Shown here one piece after another: positions 7,203-17,945 of a DNA stretch of 52,489 nucleotides. Below the pieces are notes generated by a model that saw nothing but the letters and a program-made list of their open reading frames with translations, was not told the origin of the DNA and ran no database searches. How positions within the stretch are numbered: position 1 is the stretch's first letter; each line of letters starts with the position of its first letter. The DNA is taken from positions 1-52,489 of IMG/VR virus record IMGVR_UViG_3300032242_002525. One strand, given 5' to 3'. Made by a program: the position numbers and the translations under genes. The DNA comes from a virus.

Positions 7203-10200
7203 CTAGGATATACTAAAATAGACTACTTGTCCATCATATAATCCCAATTTTGACATTAAAGCCGGTGATAATGCTACACCATATCCATCAACTCCTGGTC
7301 CTGAACCTATTGGTCCTTTTATATCACTAAATGAAGAAACTAAATTGTGGTTTATTGTTACAGGTGGATTTCCATTATTAGGGTTTAAGAAAGTTGTTTT
7401 TAAATTATTTAAATATCTGTATGGGGTGTCGTCTATTTGAAATTTAGATGTATAATAATATTGATTGGTATTCTTTAACAATCCCCAAGCATTTGGTATG
7501 TTTAATTTACTTAATATGTTAAATTGTAACTTATCATCTAATTTATTATTTTTACCACCCATCGTACAAGCAACAGCTCTTAAGTAAGTTTGTCCATTAA
7601 CTTGTATTTTTTGTACATACTTTTCACCTTTGTAACCATTGTATGCTATACCATAAAGATTAAATGAATCTGATAATAATTTTTCTTTAACTCCTTTAGG
7701 CGCTATACTTGATGAACCCATATCAATAGTCTTAGATTCACCTTTTGAAGTTGTTAATGTTTTTTCATTTTGTTTAGCAATATTTGTTGCACTAGCAATA
7801 TTAGTATTTGCTGAATTTACTTTAGCTAATGCTCTTTCAGTTACCATATCAAACAATGCTCTATATGCTGTTAAGAAAGTATCTTTTGGATCTGGTAAAG
7901 CAGCAAATGGCATTCTTACACCCGTAAATGAAGTTTCAATATTACCATTTTTTATATTATGTGAAACTTCCGTAATCCAATATGATCCTCTAAACATTGG
8001 TATATTCTTTAAGTAAAAGAACATAGTTGGTTGTATCATCATATTACCCATCATAGACACATGACATGTATACGATACTTGTCTAAAAATATCATATAAT
8101 CCAACGTCAATTTGATATGCTCCTGCGCCAGATTCTGAACGACCTATATTTTCGTTTACTACTTGTGATGCATATGTGTTCTTTAAACTTGTTTGGTCTA
8201 ATTGTACACCTTTAAAAATACCTTGTGCTTGATCACCAACATTAACTTCAAACGCAACGACCTTATTTGCTTTTGCCAAGTCACCTGTACCAATTATTGT
8301 ACTATTTGTAATCAATAAAGGACTACCTGGTGAAGTAAATAAATTACCACTATCATCCTTAAATTTCATTTTTTCTTGAATGTCGCTTAAGTCTAATGTT
8401 TTAGAACTTGGACCAACATATTGTAAAATAATTTTAGGCGATGATTCTTGTGTATCAACTTCTAAGAAAGTACCAAATACACTTTTAGCTAAATCAGCTG
8501 AAGTATTCTTTTTACTTTTGGTATTATAATTTGTTCCATAGAAATTAATATATGATGGTAACGCTCTAAATAAGAAATTTGAACCTTCAATGATTGTACC
8601 AATTATACTATACAAAGATGTTGTATCATCCACAGGACCATCTAAATCCATTATTTTTTGTAAACTTATATATGCTCTGTTACCAATATCTTGATTAGCT
8701 TTATCTAAAAATAAAAACTCTTCTAATAATAATCTTTGACCTATTGAATTACCTGCAATCCATTTATCGTTAAACGATTTGAATTGACTATACATTTCTA
8801 ATTTTAATGGATCTTCATTGTAACCTGGGTAGAATGTTACCTGTGGTTTTACATCAACAATATTTAATGTTTTTAACTTTTTAACCAATTGAGTCATAAA
8901 AACATCTTGTCGATTTAATATACCTGAATACGTACCAAATGTTCCTGATTTACTATAGTTTAATACATTATTTAATAAGTAAGCTTTAAATGTATTTAAA
9001 TTTGTGAATAAACCTTCTTGGTAACCACCTGCAAATATTTGTGCTAATGCTCTGAATTGTAAAACGTTTTCTTCAGTTAATTCAACATTACATAATTGGA
9101 AAAATCTTAAATAGTTACCATCAATATCTTGGCCTAAATGTAATGTTATATATTTTGCATTGCTATTATTTATATATGGATTATATTTTAATCTATTATC
9201 TTTAACACCTAAAAATCCTTTAAGAACATATAAATCTAAATTTTTAGGATTAGCTAATGTTAATTTAACATAATTATTTTTACTTAAAATATCTCCCGCT
9301 ACGTTAGATAAAATTGTTGCTTGATTTGTTGATAATTGTGTTATAATAGCTTCAGGTGTAGTAGCAGTTATTTTTGACTTTGGTACCGTAACCATAGCCT
9401 TTAATAAATCTTGAAAATTAGTATATTTCAAATTACCATTTAATGGTGTGGTTGGTATTTCATAAGTTGCTCTTTCGCTAGCAAAATCTAAAAATAAATT
9501 TTCAAATTCTTCTAATACATCTGGTGTAAATGTACCAATCAAATCTAATATCTTTCTATACTGATGTTTATTTACATCAAATAAATCACCTGTACTGTCT
9601 TTACAATATTCATAATACGATGCAAATGTTTTACCACTATACACATCATTAAATGTATTTCCTGTTTCCCAAATTATTCTAAATGCATTTTGTTCAGCAT
9701 CATTTACATATAAATTTGATTCAGGATAATTTGCACCATCACAAGGTAATAACGTATAATATTCATTCGTACTAACAATTTTGGATTCATCAACAAAATT
9801 TGTCCAGTAATTTACGCCTCTATTATTTCTTTTTCTATTATTGATTGCACCACTCGTTATATTGCTTTCGTATGATGTAAAACCATTACTATATGAATAT
9901 AATTCATAGTCATTTACAACACTATGGAATATATCATCATAGAATGGATGAATACCAATATTGTTACCATCATATGAAACATAGTTATTATCAATGAATA
10001 TTTGATCACCTGTTTCGCCACTATATATTGCACTATTTCTATCATTGTAGAAATATGTTTCACCGTCAATACCTTGTGTTACATTACTAGTATTTAAAAA
10101 TCCTGATAATATATCAGTATTATTTAATATGTAGTTCTTGTATCTATGGTAAATTGCACCCCATTTCAAAATTAGATGATATGGAATACCATGTGTTGCA

Positions 10201-12935
10201 CCAACCTCTTTAATCATTGTTGATAATAAAGTTGTACCAAATAATTCATCATTTGAAACAATATTATCTAAATCAATAAATCCCATTGAAGTTAATAGTA
10301 AATAAGCTGAACCGGCATATTTTGCTGTTTTAGCATTGTTATTAAAATCAGAAAATAATTGTTTATGAAAATATGGCGTGTTTAAAATATACACAGAACT
10401 ATTTGAACCAAAATCAATTGTAGCATTAAAAAATAATTCATTAGCTGAATATGTGTTCCAATGAATATTAAGAGGTGTTGTTATATATCCTTGTGTTGAA
10501 TTAAAATTATAGAAATTTAACAATTTTAAATTAGATTTATCAACATTTGTTTCACCTAAATATGAAAGATATTCAGGCGAATTAAAAGGATATATATAAT
10601 GTCTATATTCCTCTACGGTATAGTTAAGTAAATTTTTTGTTAATTCACTATATGTTGTATCTGTTGCATTTTGTGGTTTTGCTGTACTAGTATCATATTG
10701 AGATATGCTATATGGTTTACTAACTATATCTTGAATATATGGTACTGTTGGTAAATCATCAACATAATAAGGATACCTTTGATATGGTGAAAATTTTTGT
10801 AATGATACTAAAAATTTAGATACAGCATTTGTAATACCATTTGCGGTATCAATATTTGTTGGATTTGCAATATTCAATAACGAATTAACAATATCAATAT
10901 CATTAATCGTTTTAACCTTAATATTGTTAAATTCAAGATCAGCTAATTGTACCAATGTTGAATTTGTGAATGTATCATATAACGTAATATATCTCATTCT
11001 TTCAATAATCTCATAAAGAATTGAACTTAATGATTTTTCGATATACGGGCTTACAACTGAAACTTTGGAAAATGTGCTTACACTATTAGTATTTACAGCA
11101 TCACCATTTTTTTCAAATAAATAATCTATCTTATTAACACCGCCTTCTTTATTTGCTAATGGATCAACTCTTTTAGTTGATATCGCTTGATATGTTTCTA
11201 CGAATTCAACTTCAGGCCATAATCTTGAGTCATCTGATTTAAGTTTAGTAATCATATCTGGATTACCTGGATAAACAACAACGTTTTGACTATTGGCTGT
11301 TTGTTTCTTAATATCTGGCCAAGGATATATATTTTTATTATCAGTAGATTCTTTACTAAATCCTTTAAGTATTTGGTTTCTTTCGTCCGCCACATTAAAT
11401 GCTCTTTGGTGAACATCTTTTAATAATCTAATATAAACATCTGCATTGGCTAATAAAACACCCATCATGTTTCTTAATGTTGGGTCAAAACCAATACCAT
11501 TTTCGGGACGACTTACTATTTCATTTATTAAGTCTTGTGTTTTTTTCTCAAATTTATTTTTTTGTATAATAAATTGATTATACATATCATAAAAATCTTT
11601 CAATATTTGGTGTATCGCTATTCCAAAATTTGATGTGCCGTTTGTGTCTTTTTTAATGTAATTACCAACGTCCTGTATCTTATTAACAATATTAAATTTA
11701 AAATCTTTTAACTTATCATTTTTAATAAAATTTTGTGTAGTTAAAGCCGATTTTTGTAATGTTTTAGTATATGTTGTTAAAATCCATTCTAATGTTGTAG
11801 TTGTTGTTGCACCGGTTACAGTTGATAAATCATTTTTATTTTGGCCTGATAATGCAAAATAATCAATTGGATTGGTTGGATTTGAATTATCAGTAAATAA
11901 AACAGTATTCAATAAATGATTTAATGACCACCCACGAATGCCTTGTTCAAAATCGTCTAGATATCCAGAATATTCTTTAATTGATGAAAACAATTTTGGA
12001 TCAAATGATTCATCAAAAATTGCTTTTTCTAATCTACCATCTAATCCTTTTGCTTTTGTTATTAATTCTCTTACTGTTATCGTAGGGAAATTTTCAGGTA
12101 ATAATCCTTTGCTAATATATTCTTTATAAACACCGTTTAATATTTGATATCCTTTCGTTGTTTTATAACTAGTTTGATTAGTATTATTTGTATTTGTATT
12201 TGTGTTACCTGGTTTTGTAATTTCAATTGGATACATATACGCAGCATTTAAAACACCATTAAAAGGTATGTCATTTAAATAAGCGTATGTTGAACCAACA
12301 AATGTTGTTGCTACTTCAAAGTTACCATTAGATTCATTGTACTTTGTTGATAGGTCAACCAAGTGTAATCTAAATTTAATTGCTTTACCATATTGACCTT
12401 TTACTGTTAAATAAAATATAGGCCAAGGTAAATGGAAGAAAGCTGAATAAGGTGAGTTGTGCGGTGATTCAAATAATGTTTTACCTCTAACATCAATAAA
12501 GTTAATATTGATTGATGGTACAAAGTTTGTTCCTTTAATATTGATATTAACACTATCAATACCAAATGATTGACCACTACTATCCGTAAATAATGTTGTA
12601 TTTAGTGTTGTGGCGTTTTTTACTCCACTTGGTGTAAACGCCTCAGACCACATTGTATCGTAATCCTTACCAGAACCATTTTTTAAAAAGCTCATTGTAT
12701 TACTTGCAATTGATACTAATGTAGGTGAATTTGGTGTAACATCCGGTTGTAATAATGTAGTTCTTGGTACCAAATCAGCTTCAAGATTTACATATATAAC
12801 TAATTCTTCTTGTCTGACATTTCTTGGTTTTACTTCACCATTAGAAACAACGCTATTGGGATCAATAAAAATGATGTTATTTTGATCTACTTTAACTAAA
12901 ATATTCTCATTGTTATCAATGTTATTGTTCGCCAT
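7203..12935 (-). CDS. Giant baseplate/tail hub-like structural protein
   Basis: This 1910-residue protein is the largest in the window. An N-terminal region (about residues 105-210) contains INFIDVRGKTLFESPHNSPY and FYLTVKGQYGKAIKFRLHL, which I associate with baseplate hub proteins of marine T4-like phages. Near residues 1655-1720 it has MFFYLKNIPMFRGSYWITEV followed by SHNI and SFTGVRMP, typical of phage hub/late-control D-type domains where the protein meets the tail tube. A C-terminal segment (last 40 residues, GVALSPALMSKLGLYDGQVV) may be a small beta-barrel. The centre is Asn/Tyr/Thr-rich. It overlaps the gp53-like gene by 14 bases. No lytic motif is recognisable. Calling it hub rather than wedge is tentative. 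Confidence 0.8.
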   Translation of the reverse strand: MANNNIDNNENILVKVDQNNIIFIDPNSVVSNGEVKPRNVRQEELVIYVNLEADLVPRTTLLQPDVTPNSPTLVSIASNTMSFLKNGSGKDYDTMWSEAFTPSGVKNATTLNTTLFTDSSGQSFGIDSVNINIKGTNFVPSININFIDVRGKTLFESPHNSPYSAFFHLPWPIFYLTVKGQYGKAIKFRLHLVDLSTKYNESNGNFEVATTFVGSTYAYLNDIPFNGVLNAAYMYPIEITKPGNTNTNTNNTNQTSYKTTKGYQILNGVYKEYISKGLLPENFPTITVRELITKAKGLDGRLEKAIFDESFDPKLFSSIKEYSGYLDDFEQGIRGWSLNHLLNTVLFTDNSNPTNPIDYFALSGQNKNDLSTVTGATTTTTLEWILTTYTKTLQKSALTTQNFIKNDKLKDFKFNIVNKIQDVGNYIKKDTNGTSNFGIAIHQILKDFYDMYNQFIIQKNKFEKKTQDLINEIVSRPENGIGFDPTLRNMMGVLLANADVYIRLLKDVHQRAFNVADERNQILKGFSKESTDNKNIYPWPDIKKQTANSQNVVVYPGNPDMITKLKSDDSRLWPEVEFVETYQAISTKRVDPLANKEGGVNKIDYLFEKNGDAVNTNSVSTFSKVSVVSPYIEKSLSSILYEIIERMRYITLYDTFTNSTLVQLADLEFNNIKVKTINDIDIVNSLLNIANPTNIDTANGITNAVSKFLVSLQKFSPYQRYPYYVDDLPTVPYIQDIVSKPYSISQYDTSTAKPQNATDTTYSELTKNLLNYTVEEYRHYIYPFNSPEYLSYLGETNVDKSNLKLLNFYNFNSTQGYITTPLNIHWNTYSANELFFNATIDFGSNSSVYILNTPYFHKQLFSDFNNNAKTAKYAGSAYLLLTSMGFIDLDNIVSNDELFGTTLLSTMIKEVGATHGIPYHLILKWGAIYHRYKNYILNNTDILSGFLNTSNVTQGIDGETYFYNDRNSAIYSGETGDQIFIDNNYVSYDGNNIGIHPFYDDIFHSVVNDYELYSYSNGFTSYESNITSGAINNRKRNNRGVNYWTNFVDESKIVSTNEYYTLLPCDGANYPESNLYVNDAEQNAFRIIWETGNTFNDVYSGKTFASYYEYCKDSTGDLFDVNKHQYRKILDLIGTFTPDVLEEFENLFLDFASERATYEIPTTPLNGNLKYTNFQDLLKAMVTVPKSKITATTPEAIITQLSTNQATILSNVAGDILSKNNYVKLTLANPKNLDLYVLKGFLGVKDNRLKYNPYINNSNAKYITLHLGQDIDGNYLRFFQLCNVELTEENVLQFRALAQIFAGGYQEGLFTNLNTFKAYLLNNVLNYSKSGTFGTYSGILNRQDVFMTQLVKKLKTLNIVDVKPQVTFYPGYNEDPLKLEMYSQFKSFNDKWIAGNSIGQRLLLEEFLFLDKANQDIGNRAYISLQKIMDLDGPVDDTTSLYSIIGTIIEGSNFLFRALPSYINFYGTNYNTKSKKNTSADLAKSVFGTFLEVDTQESSPKIILQYVGPSSKTLDLSDIQEKMKFKDDSGNLFTSPGSPLLITNSTIIGTGDLAKANKVVAFEVNVGDQAQGIFKGVQLDQTSLKNTYASQVVNENIGRSESGAGAYQIDVGLYDIFRQVSYTCHVSMMGNMMIQPTMFFYLKNIPMFRGSYWITEVSHNIKNGNIETSFTGVRMPFAALPDPKDTFLTAYRALFDMVTERALAKVNSANTNIASATNIAKQNEKTLTTSKGESKTIDMGSSSIAPKGVKEKLLSDSFNLYGIAYNGYKGEKYVQKIQVNGQTYLRAVACTMGGKNNKLDDKLQFNILSKLNIPNAWGLLKNTNQYYYTSKFQIDDTPYRYLNNLKTTFLNPNNGNPPVTINHNLVSSFSDIKGPIGSGPGVDGYGVALSPALMSKLGLYDGQVVYFSIS

Positions 12936-13248
12936 AATATAATTTATACAAATCTATTTGATTTTTGTAATCTTGTAAAGACGTAACCAAAGGATATGGT
13001 ACTCTTAATAGGTAATTATCCGGAATTAAAAATTCAATGCTACCTGCAGATGGATTTGCTTGTAATATTAGCCAACCAAATAATGGTGAACCATAATTGT
13101 CCTGTGAAACTTTATCCAATCTAGATGTTCCTTTTTTATAATAAACATATCTATCAGTTCCTTTAATAGGAATGTCAAGTCCTGGGACAATTCTAAATGA
13201 ACCATCCACTTCAAAATATTGATATCTATCTAAATAATTTCTACTCAT
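12922..13248 (-). CDS. Baseplate wedge protein, gp53 / LysM-like
   Basis: This 108-residue protein carries one LysM-like or tail-protein-X-like unit: DRYVYYKKGTSRLDKVSQDN (about 32-51) then YGSPLFGWLILQANPS and IPDNYLLRVPYP. In contractile phages such small proteins (T4 gp53, P2 gpX) fasten baseplate wedges around the hub. It is shorter than T4 gp53 (196 residues). It is packed between the two giant structural genes, overlapping the downstream one by 14 bases and the upstream one by one base, which supports a stoichiometric baseplate role. Confidence 0.7.
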   Translation of the reverse strand: MSRNYLDRYQYFEVDGSFRIVPGLDIPIKGTDRYVYYKKGTSRLDKVSQDNYGSPLFGWLILQANPSAGSIEFLIPDNYLLRVPYPLVTSLQDYKNQIDLYKLYYGEQ

Positions 13249-16200
13249 TATTTTTTAACTTTATAGTAGTTTAATTTACTGTTGGTTGGTCCGTTATTTT
13301 TATCCACAAATAATATGTTCAATATTGGTTTCTTACCTAATGGATCAGTAACATCTATAAGATTAGGTGTAGCCGCATTATATGATATGCTACTAGTGCT
13401 TGATCTAACTGGTGGTTCAACTAAAGTTACTTTTGTATCAGTAATTTCTTTAGGTGCATTAGAATTAAAATTTATTTTTAAAACTTCACTATAAGGTGTA
13501 CCATTACTATTACCAACTTCAGATAAGCCATCCTTTTTAAATTCTGTTATCATATCATTTATACTATCTTTCAATATATAAGGTATGATTTCAAGTATTA
13601 TTTGTGGTGTTAATGTGCTCACATTACTCCAATCAATACTTGTGTCCAAATTAGTATTAAATAAATTATTTAAACCACCTAAATAATTTACATCATTAGC
13701 ATAATTTACATAAAAATTAGTAGCATCAAAACCATCTATTGCAACCTCATAATATGTTGTTCCTGTGATATATGCATCGTATGCTGTTGAACCGCTAGAA
13801 AACTTTTGTATATAATTTAAATTATCTAAATTACTTATGATATCGTTTCTTTTAGCTTCTAAGTCTTTTAAATTTTTATTTGATAAAATTGAATTCATCT
13901 TTGTATCAAGAGCATTCTTAATAATTGGCTTAAATATATTTTCTAAATCTGTTGCTGCTTGATCATCACGATCAATTACCTTAAAAATATCTGTTAACAT
14001 ATTAGTATTATCAACGCTATCATGTAAAACATCTCTTACTTTTGAAACTAATGTAGATAAATCTAAAGATGGATTGTATAACCCAAGTAAACCAATTGTT
14101 TGAGAAGTAGATGATGTAGTTAAAACATCATAACCATTCAAAGGTCTGTAATTTGATGAAAATACTATTGTTGGTATTTTAAAACCAAATGTTTTTACTA
14201 AACTATCGTATACTGATTTATATGTTTTTGCGTATATATTAGTATTTTTAAATAAAGTATCAATTAATGGCGCATAATCTATTGTCTGTCCTACTGTTTT
14301 CCCAATTGTTGTACCTTCAGTTAATGTTCCCGGTACTTGTGTATCTTTTGCTAATTGTAGCTCAGGTTTTTTCATCATCTCATCAATGAATTTTTGCGTG
14401 AACTCAGCTGTTGTCATACCGCTTATTGATGTTGCGGTATTTTCCGATCTAGGATCGTACATTTCAGTATTAGCAAAGAAATTAGATGATAAAGCATTTT
14501 GTAATCTTTCTACAGGTTTTTCTAAACCTTGACCACCGATGAATGAAATTTGCATTGTTACATCAGCAAGCATTGGTTGAACACCAATACCTTCTGGGTT
14601 TAAATCCCATGTAGCATTTTCATATGTAATATTTACGTCTCTAATAATAATTTTAGAGTGGTAAAAATCACCAATTCTTAGCACACAAATTGGTGGTGGA
14701 CCAAATGTAGTATTTCTTGCATTTATTCCTTGAGTATCTTCTGAACTCTTAATTGGTATTGTATCACCAGGTCTTACACATTGAAGTAAGAATGTCAATC
14801 TACTATTCAAACCTTCTGGTGTTGTAGAGTGAAACGCTGGGTGAAAATATTTTAATTTTTTAGTAATTGTATCAAATACAAATGGGTCCGTATCTTCAAG
14901 TTTTTTAAAGTAATAACATTCACCCAATGTTTTCATTACAATTCTTTTTAATGTATCTAAACTTGGTTTTGGTTTTTTGATTGGTGGTGTATCATCAGCT
15001 GTAACTTTTAATGTTGTTGGTGAACCATCAGGTTTAGGAGCTGATTGATCATTTAGTTTATCATATGTTAATTTTAATTCACCTTGTCTACATGAAATTG
15101 CAATTGGTGCGTGTAAATTTAAATCGCCACCATTTGCAGTATGTGAAAAACTAACATTACAACCTGTTGTTGTTGGCGTTTTTTCGCCATATGTATCCCA
15201 AGTAATTGTGATACTATCAGGGTTATTTTCGTAACCTAATTCTTTAAATGTATATGTTGTTGTATATGTTGGTGTTCCTGTTTGTGTTAACGCTTTTAAA
15301 TCATTTGCATTTTTCCATTTTACACCTTTAACAGTTCCATCACTAGAAATTTGTTTTAAAAATTCATAAACAATACTATATGCTCTTCTTACTCCTAAAT
15401 AAAAATTTGCACCTGTTTCACCTGCAGGTGTACATGTTGTTGTAACATGAAATACACCATTTTTAACTTTATTTATTTTTATTAGTTCTTTTAAGGAAGC
15501 TATTTCAGTTATAAATTTATTGTAATCATTTGTTAAACCAGAAAATATTGTATCAACATCTGAAAGTTTCTTATTTACAATATCACTTATTTTTGTAATA
15601 TCAATTGTTTTAGTACCAAATACAGAATTTCTATCACTTATATTTGCTGCAGTTGTTCCTGTTGAAACAATAGACAAATCTGTTTGTAATGCCGTTTTAT
15701 AAGATGAAGAAACACCACTATAAGAACTATAAACTGATGAATAAGAATCTTGTGTTGTTGTTACAGATGAACCAAATGTTCCTGGTACCGCATTAGGAAA
15801 ATAAAACGTTCCACTATAAGAAACAGATGTTGTTGCATTTGTATCTGTGTTAGATTTATTTTCTTTTACTACAGGTACACTCAGATATTTGTTTTGCGCA
15901 ACTGAATCTGGATTTTTATTTGCATTAAGATATTGTAATAAAGTATCAATATCAGTTTTATCTAATACGGTATATGTTTGTATTAAATTATAAAAATCAA
16001 AGTTTTCTGTACCAGCAAAAAAAGCATTTATATGTTCTTCAGCAGTTACATCATCCATATTTTTAAAATGCTCTCTAATTAATAAATTCAATACACTTGG
16101 ATGATCAACAACTACCTTAAATGATAATTGACCACTTCTTTCAGTATTTTGATATGTATATATTGGTTCAGGTCTTCCTAAGAAAGCATTACTTTCCCAT

Positions 16201-17930
16201 CTAGCCTGATTTTGTTCTGAAACTTTTAAGTCGTATGGTGGAAACCACATAACACGACCACCATTTGGACCTCTTTCGCAAATTGGTAAATCTTGTACTG
16301 TGAAACCAGCTAATGTAGATGTTTTCCAAGCAAGGTTTTCGATTGAAAACATATATTTCTTTGCTTGACCATCTTTAATATTTGTTGAATTAGCAAATGA
16401 ACTTCCACCTGTTATACCATTATCATTTTGTCCATTTGACATTGGGGCATAGTTCAAATTCCAAACTCTACTATTACCACCTAAAACACTACCATCAAAT
16501 TTTCTAACATTTGATCCTTGTCTCATGGTGTTTGTATATGTACCATATGTTCCTGCCTTTGTCCAAACTCTTCCAAATTCTGCGCCAACAGGATTAGTAT
16601 TTTTATCAACCAATGTTTTAACTGCAGAACCTTTTGAAATTTTCACACCGCCATCAACAAAAAATCTTGACGTTTGGTCAATTACTTGTGAAACATGCGA
16701 TGCCGCTTCACCATTATTAGATGGTTTAGTGTTTAATATAAATTGCGTCTTACCTAAAAGTGAATCTGGCCTAAATGTAACACCTGTTGATATAACATTT
16801 CTAGTATCATATGATAAACCTGCTGTATTATTTTTTGTATTCTTACTAACCCATACTAATTCTTTACCTGTATGATCAATATCAGCTGTTACATCATCAA
16901 ATGCTTTTGCTAAATAATATGGACTTCTTATTTGGTTATCCCAAAAGTCACCCATAGCATATTTTACATCATCATATCTATCATCACCAATATATGTTGT
17001 TCCAGGTATTTGTAAAAAGTTATTTATGTTTAATGTGTTAAATAATGTATTTTCAATTTGTGAAACTACAGTATAGTTTGGTGAATATTTTGAACGACCA
17101 ATTAAATCAAATAATATACTTTTTTGACCATCACCCATATAGTTTATTAAAACATCAGATGGTCTTGGACTAATTTTTGGTTTACCATTTATACCAATCA
17201 TAGAAGCAATTACACCTGTAGCATCATTTAAAATGGTTCCAAGTTGTAATGGGTTTTGAGGATTATTACTTAATATGTCATTTGGATTTGTTAAGTAATT
17301 TCCAGGAATAATACTGATTGGTGAACTTTCTGCTGTAATAGCATCTAAAAAATTTTTTGGTACACCTGAACGATTTGATGGGCTAACAGTTACACTATAA
17401 TTTCTTTCAACTAAAGGTTCTCTTCCTGTAATTAAATTCAATGCTGTGGCTGTATTACCATTTAACGCATCTAATAATCTATTTCTACCATTAGTTGTTT
17501 TTTCTATATTTTGTGCGATTCTAGCATATACTGGACCTTTTTTTGTTGTGTCTTTAATATATGATGCAGCAAATTTAAATAACTCAGATTCAGTACTAAA
17601 ATTATTATTAGTCATTATACTAACTAATGTATTATCAGAACTAACAAAATATGGATATAATTGTAAATTTGCTCTTCTAGGTAAATTACCTAAATCTGTA
17701 TATGTTTCAAAATCTGTTGGTTTATAAACATTTACGTTTGATGTTTGTGTTAATTCATTTGGAACATTTGCATCGATAGCAGGTTGTGCTACGTTAGCAA
17801 AATCACTTAAATTTTGTACACCATAATTTGAACTAGTGAACTCAATAGGTCCATTAGCTGGTTTTAATGTTTTAGAAAGAATGAACTTTCTAAAATTGTT
17901 TGTTGTATCAAAATCTAAATATGCTGGCAT
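13248..17930 (-). CDS. Giant tail/baseplate structural protein
   Basis: This 1560-residue protein is Asn/Thr/Ser-rich and likely beta-rich. A recognisable block near residues 510-620 contains MFSIENLAWKTS, CERGPNGGRVMWFPPYDLK, FLGRPEPIYTYQNTERSG and KVVVDHPSVLN, which I recall from large structural proteins of T4-like phages of marine bacteria. A later stretch (about 1080-1170) with VLRIGDFYHSKIIIRDVNITY looks like a tube- or baseplate-type beta domain. No enzymatic motif is seen. A CTATTTATAG motif lies three bases before the ATG. It precedes the gp53-like gene with a one-base overlap, so it belongs to the baseplate. The exact T4 counterpart is unclear. Confidence 0.75.
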   Translation of the reverse strand: MPAYLDFDTTNNFRKFILSKTLKPANGPIEFTSSNYGVQNLSDFANVAQPAIDANVPNELTQTSNVNVYKPTDFETYTDLGNLPRRANLQLYPYFVSSDNTLVSIMTNNNFSTESELFKFAASYIKDTTKKGPVYARIAQNIEKTTNGRNRLLDALNGNTATALNLITGREPLVERNYSVTVSPSNRSGVPKNFLDAITAESSPISIIPGNYLTNPNDILSNNPQNPLQLGTILNDATGVIASMIGINGKPKISPRPSDVLINYMGDGQKSILFDLIGRSKYSPNYTVVSQIENTLFNTLNINNFLQIPGTTYIGDDRYDDVKYAMGDFWDNQIRSPYYLAKAFDDVTADIDHTGKELVWVSKNTKNNTAGLSYDTRNVISTGVTFRPDSLLGKTQFILNTKPSNNGEAASHVSQVIDQTSRFFVDGGVKISKGSAVKTLVDKNTNPVGAEFGRVWTKAGTYGTYTNTMRQGSNVRKFDGSVLGGNSRVWNLNYAPMSNGQNDNGITGGSSFANSTNIKDGQAKKYMFSIENLAWKTSTLAGFTVQDLPICERGPNGGRVMWFPPYDLKVSEQNQARWESNAFLGRPEPIYTYQNTERSGQLSFKVVVDHPSVLNLLIREHFKNMDDVTAEEHINAFFAGTENFDFYNLIQTYTVLDKTDIDTLLQYLNANKNPDSVAQNKYLSVPVVKENKSNTDTNATTSVSYSGTFYFPNAVPGTFGSSVTTTQDSYSSVYSSYSGVSSSYKTALQTDLSIVSTGTTAANISDRNSVFGTKTIDITKISDIVNKKLSDVDTIFSGLTNDYNKFITEIASLKELIKINKVKNGVFHVTTTCTPAGETGANFYLGVRRAYSIVYEFLKQISSDGTVKGVKWKNANDLKALTQTGTPTYTTTYTFKELGYENNPDSITITWDTYGEKTPTTTGCNVSFSHTANGGDLNLHAPIAISCRQGELKLTYDKLNDQSAPKPDGSPTTLKVTADDTPPIKKPKPSLDTLKRIVMKTLGECYYFKKLEDTDPFVFDTITKKLKYFHPAFHSTTPEGLNSRLTFLLQCVRPGDTIPIKSSEDTQGINARNTTFGPPPICVLRIGDFYHSKIIIRDVNITYENATWDLNPEGIGVQPMLADVTMQISFIGGQGLEKPVERLQNALSSNFFANTEMYDPRSENTATSISGMTTAEFTQKFIDEMMKKPELQLAKDTQVPGTLTEGTTIGKTVGQTIDYAPLIDTLFKNTNIYAKTYKSVYDSLVKTFGFKIPTIVFSSNYRPLNGYDVLTTSSTSQTIGLLGLYNPSLDLSTLVSKVRDVLHDSVDNTNMLTDIFKVIDRDDQAATDLENIFKPIIKNALDTKMNSILSNKNLKDLEAKRNDIISNLDNLNYIQKFSSGSTAYDAYITGTTYYEVAIDGFDATNFYVNYANDVNYLGGLNNLFNTNLDTSIDWSNVSTLTPQIILEIIPYILKDSINDMITEFKKDGLSEVGNSNGTPYSEVLKINFNSNAPKEITDTKVTLVEPPVRSSTSSISYNAATPNLIDVTDPLGKKPILNILFVDKNNGPTNSKLNYYKVKK

Positions 17931-17933
17931 TAT

Positions 17934-17943
17934 CTATAAATAG
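17934..17943 (-). promoter_or_regulatory. Putative late promoter motif (CTATTTATAG)
   Basis: CTATTTATAG on the minus strand ends three bases before the ATG of the 1560-residue structural protein. If it is a -10 element, the transcript would be leaderless or nearly so. Confidence 0.45.
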
Positions 17944-17945
17944 AA

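Noticed and set aside
16525-16875. Plus-strand 116-codon open frame inside the 1560-residue structural gene
   Set aside because: Antisense shadow of a strong coding frame; composition is unlike a phage protein and it has no promoter or start context.
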